A stretch of 64,000 bases of DNA, from NCBI GenBank assembly GCA_012931725.1, contig CM022948.1, positions 111,028,477-111,092,476 on the forward strand, read 5' to 3'. Shown one piece after another: positions 49,749-60,700 of this stretch (position 1 is the first letter of the stretch; each line of letters opens with the position of its first letter). Position numbers and translations under genes: made by a program. The stretch is from Litsea cubeba. Lineage: Eukaryota; Streptophyta; Magnoliopsida; Laurales; Lauraceae. Under the pieces are notes generated by a model, which ran no database searches, was not told the origin of the DNA, and worked only from the letters and a program-made list of their open reading frames with translations.

Positions 49749-52700
49749 TTAAGCAGCAGATTCCTTGGCTATCTTCTCAGCCTTTGCAATGACCTCTTCA
49801 ATGCCTCCCACCATGTAAAATGACTGCTCAGATAGATCATCATATTTTCCATCTAGAACGCCCTGCCAACAGGGAGAGGAAAACATTAAATACTAAAAAG
49901 ATATGAAAAGGTGCTAAATTATAATAATCAGCTTTGAAAGTCCATCTCACATTGACTTGATGTATGAGATTGAGGATTGATGAAGTCAGAATATTTTACC
50001 CAATACCCATATCTAAGTACAAAATTAAAACGACCATTTAAAAAATATTGATTCTCAAACATATTTGGTGCTGTGACACAGAAAAAAAAAAAAAGAGCAT
50101 GATGCCGTTCTATTATTTTGGTTTTTAGTTTTGGTCAGGGGTTGTGCATGTGGTTATAATTGCGGTCAACCACTCCAAAATATTGAAAATATAAAATTTA
50201 ATGCTCTTTTTCATTAATACTACTACAAGGGAAAGCATCGGTTCCCACAAGTCATTACAAACTGTTTATTTTACCCAATACCCATATCTACACAATTAAA
50301 ATAATTATTTATTTGTGTTGTGTAACACACACATATATAATGCATATATATATATATGGAAAATTCTCAAAAATGCCCCTCCTAGTTGGGCCCACTAGTA
50401 TATATCCTGCATCCCATGTCTTGGGATTTTTCCAGATTGGACACCTCATTACAGTATCAGATTCTGAGACACCTCTATTGTTCGACCAAGTGTATGCGTT
50501 GTTGTGGTTTGTGTGTACATTATTCAGAAGTTCCAACTGCGAAAGTTCAGCTTTTGTCAATGGTGAGGGACTGCAGCAGTAAACTTGTGTTGGCTTCATA
50601 TGACTAAAAGGGCTCACCAACAGCATATAGATCATCCAATATTCACATGTAAGGAGCAGCAAAAGGCCTCAAAACATCAATTGAAAATTACAATGCTCTT
50701 AGAAACAGCTACTGCATGAAGGATAAGAATAATATTATTTAAATTCAACGATGAGAGGAATAATATTAACTAAATGCAACGATAGAGATAAATGTCTAAG
50801 AGCATTTAAGTTTTCCAATAGTTTTCCAATAAGAAGAAGTAACAGAGTATATAAACATAAACAGAAATTGCTGACTCGCAATAATTTATTGTTAGCAAGA
50901 TCACAGTGCAGAGGTGCCTAATTTGCTTTCAGTAGAATATGTAACCATAAAAAAAATCCAGCCACATTGTGCTAATTCTATTTTTTACCAATTTCAATTA
51001 GTCTTCAACCATATCCATTTAGGAGATGAGTATTAAAAACGAATGAACAAAAATAGTTTTGCAGTGCGTGATATTTGCTGAGTCATAGAGGGACACATCT
51101 ACTATGTCCTGATATTATTGTGATATTTTCAAAATATCATAAGAAAACTGACAGATATATCCATCTTTTAGGGCCTGTTTGGATGCACAAGAAAACACAA
51201 GAAAATAATATTTTATAGAATATAATCTTTCATTTTCTAAAGAAGAGAATCTTATGCGTTTGGTAACCGAAGAAAAATTGGAAGAAAATATTCTTTTCTT
51301 TCAAAAAGCTCAATATTTTCTCCTACAGCTCCCCCCTTTAGAAAACTTTCTACAAGATAAGAATCTTTTAAAATAACGATTACAAAGCGGTAGAGTAAAG
51401 TAAAGACTTTAGTTCACCAAATCCATCATGATTTGTTTGTTTACATATATGGTGAAGTAAAGTAAAAGTAAATCTCACAGCACAGTAAAGGTGGGGGTAA
51501 AGTAAAGGTGGGATAAAATACTTAGTAAAGTAAAGTGGGATGGAATGGTAAAGTAGTTTCTTATTATTTAACTTTACTTTATCACATTTATCGTAGTTTT
51601 ATATGGTAAATAAAGTGACTTGTTTATAGGTGTGGTAAAGTAAAATAAAGATTGATGTCATATCATAGTAAATGTGAGGTAAAGTAAGGTGAGATGAATG
51701 AAGTATGTGGTTAAATAAAGTTGGGGAGAGAGTTGTAAACTAGTTATTTTTTGTATTGACTTTACTTTACTATACTTTATCATGGTTTTATGTGATAAAA
51801 GAAAAGTAACTTAAGGTAAAAACATGGCAGTTGAACTTTACTTTACCACACTACTTTTTTATCCAGATGTGGTAAATTACATTTAAATTAAAATATTTCA
51901 TAAAGAATTATTCTAATAATGTAATGTACTTTAATCATAGCACCTTCCAAACAACTCAATTTAAAATCTGTAAAATTCTTCAAAAATCGCCAAACAGCAA
52001 AAATATTGTAAATTATAATATTACATTATTCTATTCTATACTATTTTATTCTTACAATATTTAAATCTGTAAATATTTTATTCTGTAAACATCCAAACGG
52101 GCCCTTAGTTTTAACTATGTGAAAACAGAAAACTAACTTATTTTCCACGATATTTTCCCTAATATATCCTGAGATTGCCCCCAAAATTGAAATTTTCCCT
52201 AAATTTTCCCCAATATATCCTAAGAAAACCCCAAAAATTAAAAGTTTCCCTGCATTTTCCTTAACACAATAATTTCAATAGTAGTAGTCAACACAATATA
52301 AAAGGAAAAGAAATAAAATTGTCGAAGATAACAATTATAATATATTAAGCTAAGGGGTTTTGGCTTCGATTTTGACCGTCGGTTATAATTTTGACCGACA
52401 ATTATGTAACTACTCATTCAACTATCCACTCATTTTTCCATCAAACCACCCATGTTTCAGTTGTTCGTATGTAACTATATCCTTTTTGCTCCAATTTCTC
52501 TATTTCTATTTTATCCAACTTGTCCTATGGAAACAGGTAAAATTTTTTTAATATGTGATTATTTATTTTGCAATTCAGGGAGATACCGTGCTGAGCACGG
52601 GTTTTTGGGCTAGTACATAATTAACTAGGTAGAATCTCCGTACCTGGAAGCTGGTAATGCTCTCTTTCAATTCTACATATTTCCCAGGAGCACCAGTGAA

Positions 52701-55590
52701 CACTTCAGCGACATGGAAGGGCTGGCTAAGGAATCTTTGAATTTTACGAGCACGAGCAACAGTCAATTTGTCATCTTCACTAAGCTCATCCATTCCCAGA
52801 ATTGCGATAATATCCTGAAGATTCTTGTAGTTCTGAAGAACCTTTTGCACACCACGAGCAGTATTGTAATGATCCTGTCCTAAAATATGAGGAGAAAGCA
52901 TACGCGATGTGGAATCAAGAGGATCAACAGCAGGGTATATACCAAGCTCTGAGATCTGATCATGAGAAGACAACAGTTAGATATAAAGGGCAGACAGAAC
53001 ATAATACGTTCCAAGAAACAACCTAAGATTGATAAAAGGGCAAACCTGTCGTGACAACACAGTTGTGGCATCAAGATGGGCAAAAGTGGTTGCTGGAGCT
53101 GGATCTGTCAAGTCATCAGCCGGCACATAAATAGCTTGGACAGAGGTGATTGAACCCTTCTTTGTGGTGGTAATTCGCTCTTGCAAGCCTCCAAGGTCAG
53201 TAGCCAAAGTTGGCTGGTAACCGACAGCAGACGGAATACGACCGAGCAAAGCAGACACTTCAGAGTTTGCCTACAAGATGGACAGGGAGGATACCTAATT
53301 AAGGTGATAACATACAAAAAAACAAGGAGCTTTCTTTTTCTTGGCAACGAAAAAGACATTATTCATCGTCATCATTTTCAAAAAATAAAAAGAAAAATTA
53401 TTGAACATATTCATAAATGAGCCAGCATACTTGGGTAAAGCGGAAAATATTGTCAATGAAGAGAAGCACATCTTGCCCTTCAGCATCTCGGAAATGCTCA
53501 GCCACTGTCAGCCCGGTCAGTCCAACACGAGCACGAGCACCAGGAGGTTCATTCATTTGCCCATACACAAGTGCACACTTGCTTTCACTCTGCAATAAAA
53601 AGGAGACCATTAAATAGAAATGACAGAGAAATAGAAGGATAACAAAAGGTGAACCATTATATGGACCTGCTTCTCTCCAAGCTTAATCACACCACTCTCA
53701 ATCATTTCCCTGTATAGGTCATTACCCTCACGAGTGCGTTCCCCAACTCCAGCAAAGACCGAGAAACCACCTGATGAGAAAATTATTAGCACAGCATGAT
53801 AAAAGAAGTAATCAAAAAAAAAATTTATTCCACAATGTAGATGTTAACCATGAGCTTTGGCAACATTGTTGATCAGCTCCATGATAAGCACAGTCTTGCC
53901 GACACCAGCACCACCAAACAAGCCAATTTTTCCACCTCTCTGATAAGGAGCAAGAAGATCTACAACCTGTAGAGTGAAGAATGGTTCAAATTAATTGGTC
54001 CATATAGGCACCAAAGACGGCCAATGTTTCCAACAAACTTAAGAAAAAACTAACAGCTACTTATGTCGGTAATAAACATAAGTTTCCATACAGTTTTGTA
54101 ATTAAAAACAATAACACTGAAAATATGGCAAACCTTGATCCCAGTGACAAGAATCTGTTGTTCAGTAGCTTGTTCAACAAAGGCCGGTGCTTCACGATGG
54201 ATTGGAAGAAAGTGATCGGTCTCTGTTGGAAAGAAAAAAGGGGTTTGTCAAAGAATGAAAAGATACGGTGGAATCAAGACATTTCTAATGAACACATTGA
54301 ATCATAGAAGGGATTGAGTATCTTACTTAAGTCACCCCTTTCATCAATAGGCTCACCAATAACATTCATGATACGACCAAGGGTAGCCCTACCCACAGGA
54401 ACCTAATCAATGGTTAAAAACACAAAATCCCACTGTATATCAGCAAAAAAAAAATCAAAATAAGAACATTAAAAAAAAAAAAAAACCCAATCACAGTAAA
54501 TCCAAATTTGCAGTGACCAGCAGCTACAACAGAAGCAATATAGTCTTTGCTCTTAGCACATCAACAACAATGTAAGTCTAAACACAAATTTAACAAGAAA
54601 GGCAACCAAACTATCACACTCCACTAAACATCAATATTAAAATATAGGTTATCTTCCAAACTACCAATCTAGTAATAACCACCATCAAAGACAACACTGA
54701 CTCAATGATCTTAACCACCCATTATCAATTAAGCAATGAACAGAGGAAGCAAGCATCATCAATGTTGGTTTAAAGAAGGAAAAGATCACCAACCATGATT
54801 GCAGCAAGTATTGGTTTTTCATCACACCTCAGTTGCCAAATGCAGCCTATAAAGACTGATATGGATCTATGATATTGTTGAGACAGACTAACACAGACCG
54901 ATAAACAGTGGCAGATTTGAATTGAGACTCATTGGACAAACAGATGCGATCAGTTGGAAACTTACTCACTTCCACTCAGACATTGAATCACATCATTCAA
55001 ATGAATGAATGACAAATAAATCTCCAGAAAACAACAAATAAATGAGCAAATACACAAAATCATCAGTCAAAGGAAATCAACCAAAACTCTTTATAGATCC
55101 CCAAAGGGCAATTAGAAGAAAAACGAACCGTGATGGGAGATCCGGTGTTCAAAACCCTCTGCCCACGCACGAGACCTTCGGTACCGTCCATGGCGATCGT
55201 CCGCACCATGCTCCCTCCCAAATGCTGCGCCACCTCCAACACTAGCCGGATCGAATTGTCCAGGACCTCGAGCGCGGTGAGGATCGGCGGCAGGCCCTCG
55301 TCGAACCTGACATCGACAACGGCGCCGATCACCTGGCAGACGCTGCCGATGGAGCCGGCGCCAGTGAACTCGTCGGTGATCTTGCCGGATGGGCCGGCGG
55401 GCTTGGTTTGAGGGGGAGACGGAGGCTGAGGCGCGGGGGCCGCGGCGGAGGTGGCGTAGTGGGCGACGCGGTTGAGGAGAAAGCCAGTGGGGGAGGGGCG
55501 AGAGATCGTAGAAGAGATTCTAGGGTTTGTGATGGAGGATCGGCGGAGGGAGGAGCGGAGGAGGGAGGAGAGGGCCCTGCGAGTGGCCAT
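49749..55590 (-). CDS. ATP synthase subunit beta, mitochondrial (complete, nine exons)
   Basis: Exons in coding order: 55590-55129, 54402-54327, 54222-54134, 53966-53849, 53770-53667, 53589-53431, 53270-53046, 52955-52644, 49862-49749. All introns are GT-AG and phases match. The 552-residue product equals the family's normal plant length. Residues 1-50 form an Arg/Ser-rich mitochondrial presequence ending RVAHYATSA, the usual cleavage context, so this is the nuclear gene and not chloroplast atpB. The catalytic core shows Walker A GGAGVGKT (227-234), GERTREGND with catalytic Glu259, Walker B VLLFIDN (324-330), the alpha/beta signature [10 protein letters not shown] (419-428) and DELSEDD (467-473). 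It is the catalytic F1 subunit that makes ATP in the matrix. Exon 1 is GC-rich compared with the rest. The last intron (2.8 kb) has taken up transposons, but the gene looks intact. Confidence 0.97.
51168..52107. mobile_element. 934-bp Tourist-like (PIF/Harbinger) miniature element
   Basis: The element 51171-52104 starts gggcctgtttggatg and ends catccaaacgggccc, inverted ends of 15 bp with one mismatch. It is flanked by TTA on both sides (51168-51170, 52105-52107), the target preference of PIF/Harbinger elements. The interior is AT-rich with recurring ggtaaagtaaag motifs between 51390 and 51870. No transposase. Confidence 0.8.
52338..52613 (+). mobile_element. ~276-bp Helitron-like element, 3' terminus intact
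   Basis: The 3' end has a 6-bp stem (ccgtgc, loop tga, gcacgg at 52586-52600) followed nine bases later by CTAG (52610-52613) and then T. This is the canonical Helitron terminus of hairpin, then CTRR, inserted before T. The presumed 5' end tataatatattaagctaagg lacks a clean TC start, so the left boundary is approximate. There is no Rep/helicase, so it is non-autonomous. Confidence 0.65.
54403..55128 (-). other. ATP synthase beta intron 1
   Basis: 726 nt, donor acg/gttcgt and acceptor ttgattag/gttcct. AT-rich with A-runs near 54449-54485; no inserted element recognised. Confidence 0.85.
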
Positions 55591-55630
55591 GGCTAGGGTT
55601 TTCTGAGGAAGGGCAAGTAGAGAGAGAGAG
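55591..55630 (-). promoter_or_regulatory. ATP synthase beta leader with telo-box and CT-rich start region
   Basis: In the coding direction a tctctctctctctac tract is followed by aaaaccctag (55602-55593), ending three bases from the start codon. AAACCCTA 'telo-boxes' are common in leaders and promoters of plant housekeeping and translation-related genes. The CT tract lies about 30 bp downstream of the TATA box and so probably contains the transcription start. Confidence 0.6.
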
Positions 55631-55647
55631 ACTGTCAGCGATTCTGA

Positions 55648-55654
55648 TTTTATA
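55648..55654 (-). promoter_or_regulatory. TATA box of the ATP synthase beta gene
   Basis: TATAAAA on the minus strand within ctataaaatc, about 58 bp upstream of the ATG and about 25-30 bp before the CT-rich initiation tract. Spacing and sequence fit a functional TATA box. Confidence 0.65.
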
Positions 55655-55699
55655 GTTGGTGGGCGTGGAGATGATGGAAGGAAATAGACGGGCGTCAAC

Positions 55700-57758
55700 G
55701 GGGTTTTTGGGAGTTAATTGCGAGATGTTTGGAGTCCGTTTTACTGAGCCAGCTAATCTACTGATGGACTAGAAGGGTGAGACCCAATGTGAAAACGGAA
55801 GGACCTAGGACTTTATTGTTTTTTTTTTTTTTTTAACCCAGGCTATGGGGCTGGACCCAATAGAGAGCCGCTAGCCCACATATATACGAAGACAGTCCAC
55901 ACGAGAGAAAAGAAGGCCTTACAAGTAGCCAAGAAACCCACATAAGCAGCAAGAAAGCCGATATAAGAGAAAAGATGATTCAAACCGTGGCTGACGGGTG
56001 AGAACTGCCCTACTTACTAGTGACGTAAGTGTAACTAAGACCTAATTGGGGCATACTATACTAAAGGATTTACCTTTTTTCTTGTCTTCCTGACTTTCTC
56101 CTCATGAAAATAGACATATAGTCATACTATATTAATTGGGGCATACTATACTTATGGACCCAAAAGAAGATTATTAAAGAGAAATTGAATGGCAAGGGTG
56201 ATGATAGGGTATTCATTTTCTTGCTCCCTTCGATTTATTTTCATTTAAAAGGGAGTTTATTAAATGATTTTTTTTATATTTATTTTTGTTATTAAAATTT
56301 AACCATTTAAATAGAAATTTTAGAAAACCTAAGAATTCAATTACATGAAACAAATCTCCATCATCAAAATCTTGTCTCAACTATACATGAATTCTGTTTC
56401 TTCATTCCCATCTATCCTGAGCAATTACATTTAACAAATGAGGCGCCCAATATAAATATAAAATAAACTAAATATATTTAAGATCTTATAGCTTGTGGGG
56501 CCCACATACCACTGGGGTTTAAAGATCTCCCTTACCTGCAACTAATAATGTGCCAAAATGAGAATCTTCCAGTCACAAAAAGCTACTACTGTTTTGAGGA
56601 CCTCAAAGCGGTTAAAGCTAAATGTGTCAAATTTTAAGAGATTGAAAGGGCTTAAGTGCGAAATTTGAGCAGCCAGCAATTCACAAAGATAGTGCATGCA
56701 AAAAAGCTTAAATTGATCATAAGATAGGGCTGTCGGCCCTAATCGGACTGTTCCTCAGGCTAGGAATGGTTCATTGCACATTGCATGCCTTCGTTTCAGC
56801 TTTGAACAGGGCACTGTTGTGCCCTAAGCAGGTCTCACAAGGTCAAGATATCATATCATCAGCTGGATGATCACGACCATCAATCAAATAGCCCAATACT
56901 TTTAGTTCCAGCAAAAGGGCTCAACCATAATGACCACGCACCAAACTTTCCTCAGAGAGAAGATCCATGCCATCCAAATGGTGGCCTCCAAATGGATGCT
57001 ACACAAAGGAATGAGACAAACCGTCCATTTCAAGAAAAGGTTGGCCAAAGACTCAGCTAGAAACACTTCATACAGAAATTTTTGGGTTTTATACACCCAC
57101 AGCGACCCCGTCAGATAAATAAAAGTTATTGGGGATGATACACCCAAACCACAGTCAGATAGAAGTTGTTGGGAACGATACACCCACAGCAACACCATCA
57201 GATAAATAGCCAAATAAAGCTAAATTGCTGGGGCCACAGGTAGGCTTTGCTGGCAAGAAGAATCAAACATCAGCAACCCATAATCAGTTGATTCACATTC
57301 TTCATCTAATGAGCCCAACTGCTACAAATAATGCACTGATCTCATCTCAATCAGAAGATCCTTACAACCCAATCAATGACCTCGAAATGGACAAAAAGAG
57401 AAGGGAAAAAAAACGACCATTAGAAGTTGTCCGCCCCTGACAAATGGCCCAAAAGTGGGCCCACACATACATGATTTATGGGATAAGAACATCATAGAAG
57501 TCCTCATGAGTCATGAATTGCCAGATCAAATAAGAAACACATTTTAGAACACAAATTACATTTCTCCCGCACAGAGTAACATGATAAGTTCCCTCTTTTG
57601 TCATTGTTTGCTTAGAAAAATAAATCATGGATTTCTTTTTACCCATCCTCTTCAAAGATATTACAGTCAACAGATCACAAAAAACCAACAAAATAAAATA
57701 CAAGAAATTTCATCTATGTAACTCACATTGATTTTCACATTATAGAGTAATGAACTGT
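55700..57758. other. Spacer between ATP synthase beta promoter and TTC5-like 3' end
   Basis: Includes the upstream region of ATP synthase beta and, near 57480-57758, the probable 3' UTR of the TTC5-like gene. A short imperfect tandem repeat built on atacaccca...tcagata lies at 57091-57215 (starts at 57091, 57138 and 57178). A 103-codon minus-strand frame across it (56902-57213) is hydrophobic but lacks any recognised domain. Confidence 0.45.
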
Positions 57759-60700
57759 TCAAGGTTTGTGCTGGGCATGGATGGAAGACCGAACAGCCTG
57801 ATGAGGAGCTGGTGCTTTACCGTTTACAAGAATTTGCTCCATAAAATCAACACGGGTCAATTTAAATCTGTACGCCTGCTTTCACAAACCAGGAAAAAAA
57901 AAAAAACGTTTAACTCAGATTTTGTCAAGAATCAGCCAATTACCCATATCCAATCTGCAATAAAAAGGGTAGGCCTCCGATTTGAATTAATTAGGGATGG
58001 GTCTTTGTGATGTGGATCAACTCAACTTCTCCCACACCTACTCTAGGTTTTTAAACTTGTTAGGCTAGTGAGTGAAAATGTAAACCTAAACGTTGCCAAA
58101 GCAGCAAATAGCCGAGAGTAGAGTAGATCAGGATGGAACGGAACAAATGACAATCCCCTTTCTCAGAGAGTTAGTGAAGTGTGAGTACTGCTTACACTGC
58201 ATTAGAGATGAATACATAATAGTGGAAGAATGCACAAAAACACAAGGTGCGCAGTAACCAAAAATAGTAGGGTAGATATTGGTTGGAGGTAAGGAAAGGG
58301 TAACAACAGCTGACAATATTACTGTAGAAGAAGGTAAGAAATGGATGGTTTGGCTATTGGTTGATCAGGATAGCCTTGCTGCATTAACTATGAGCTCCAC
58401 CATGGAAACAAAGCACTAGTTCCCAAAATCCATCAAACAAACAAGCAAATATGGGCATCCTATCCATTGTATACTAATTAGAAATTTAGAATTAGTTCTA
58501 TAACTTCGACCTGAAATAATGCTTTCTTTCTTTCTCGGAACTTGTTAAATGAAGTAGTCTTTCAAATTTCTCTTGTGCTAATTCAATGATTATATAAATT
58601 TTCAGTAGCATAAGGATCTTTTAAACCCTGCCCCTTTAGACATTTCTTATGGAAAGTACAAGAAGTCGGTCTTAACCAACCCAGGACAAACAGGATTTAG
58701 TTAAACATCTTCCACAAATCTCCTATTAAGTGCTAGGTATGATTGGTATAAGAGACAACATATTGGGAACGTACAAGTCTCCTGTATCTTAGCAAGCTAG
58801 TGCTTACAATTATCTGCTTTCATGGTAGAGAAGTTGGTAAATAAAATTGATGGGAGGTTAGAGATTTACTTGTTTTCAAGCCCCACCAAATCTTTGACAT
58901 GTAATGCCTTTGCATAGGATTCTGCTCGATATGAAAATAATGAACTTTCCTCTTTTCTATTGTAACTTACAAGTGTTTATAGCAAAATTAAAGTTTTGAT
59001 ATGTTGATCAATAGAATGAAGTTTCCTTAATCCCGTGACAGAATTTTCAAGGGTGGTTGAAAACTGCTATGCAATATCTTCTGTATTTAAGAGAATATGT
59101 TACTACTGCCTCATAAAAACCAATAAATAAGGTAAAAGAATATACCTTGCCCTTCCAAGAAAAATCGACAATGCGGTAGTAAGGTTCCATCAATGTCACC
59201 CGATCTCCTTCTTTAATCTAAGATGAAAGAAAAGGAAGCAGTAATTGTCCTATTATTAGCACTTCTATTGTGGTGAGAATATGATCACAGTTTTTTTAAA
59301 ATTTGCTAAAGTTAAATGATAAAGCAAAATTGATTTACCAAAGGGCATTACACAATTGCATGTGCTATGAATGCCGTAAACCCAATGTCCCAAATAAGTT
59401 AATAAAATTAAATTAAAAAAGAAAGGCATGTTTATTCCAAACATATAGAAAAATGAGCAAAGCAAAAGTTGAGTTTGTCATCTTTACCGCATCATCGCGT
59501 AATCCATACACTGAGAGAACAAAACAAGTCTGGTTTGAATCGCATACCAAATAATATCTGCAAAATCATGAAGTGTTTCTACTTCAGTTACGAAGTTTTG
59601 TCTTTATTCGCTCTCATTCGGAATGCATAGGTAACTATCATATGCTTCAGTTTCTTTTTCTTTTCTTTTTTCATTGAATGGTATGTTATACTTGTACTTT
59701 GAACCTGAAATAGTTATCTCCAGATCATAAAGAAAAAGAAAAGAACAAGTCTAGACTCTATCAAATAACGGATGTTTTATTTTGCAAATAATAAAAATAA
59801 TCATACTTCATTACAAAATTTCAAGCCCAAGCATACTAAAAGTGAGCATTTTCTATTTTTCAGTTATGTATCCTTTATAGGCCCACGATAGACAAGAATG
59901 TCGAAACAGAATTTATGTAGCTGATCCCAACACAGTTGGGACAAGGCTTAGATGATAATGATAGATCCTTTATAAGTTGTTATTATGTTCATCAAGTTCT
60001 AGTTTGAATATGAATGATGGGACATCTATGTCATGTCATATTTTCTCACCTTTTTGAGCAAATTCAAAAACCATTAAGAGGAACCATTTCCATAGTAGAA
60101 ATGCTTCAAAATTTTCACAATCACAGAACCCAATGGCCAATAAAGATGTCATTTTGGATATTGTAGAGATATTTCACCGACAACATCAAAATTAAATCAA
60201 ATAAAAAACTATATAATTTGACAGAAAAATACTCACAGAGGAGCTACATTGTCATGCCTAATGAAAAGAAGCACTTTTGCCATAACAGCTGTCGTTTTGT
60301 TCAGCCCCTCCGAGAGATCACTTATAGTGGCTTTCTTGTATGATGAATTTACTGCAAGATGTAATATATATATATATATATATATAAACTATCAGTAAGT
60401 TATAAAACATTAATATAGACATGAAAATAGTTATTCAACACCAGCATTGCTATCAAAGAGTGCTTGTATATAAGCTGAAATGCTTACCATTATCCTCACT
60501 TAGAGATGATGCCAACGATGTAAGTCGTCTTGCCTTAGTCTGAACCATGACATTAATGCTCGTCAGAACCAGATGGAAATCTATGAATAAATCTAAAACA
60601 TTTTTCCATGCTACCACATGTTCATAAGAGTAGATGGGATAATGCTTCAATGAAAATGATATGACTCTTAAAAGTATACTTAGAAAAACAGGCCATGACT

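Larger units (their letters stand above)
49863..52643 (-). other. ATP synthase beta intron 8, 2.8 kb, with transposons
   Basis: The only large intron of this gene. It holds a TTA-flanked Tourist-like element (51171-52104) and a small Helitron-like element (52338-52613) whose end is about 30 nt from the splice donor at 52643. The stretch 50330-50660 yields overlapping frames of about 90-117 codons on both strands without any recognisable protein. The rest is AT-rich. Confidence 0.8.

Noticed and set aside
53181..53617. Plus-strand frames across ATP synthase beta exons 6 and 7
   Set aside because: Shadows of the minus-strand exons, which carry the family motifs and correct splice phases.
55130..55596. 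Plus-strand frames opposite ATP synthase beta exon 1
   Set aside because: Antisense shadows of a GC-rich coding exon. The minus-strand frame has the presequence and F1-beta motifs.
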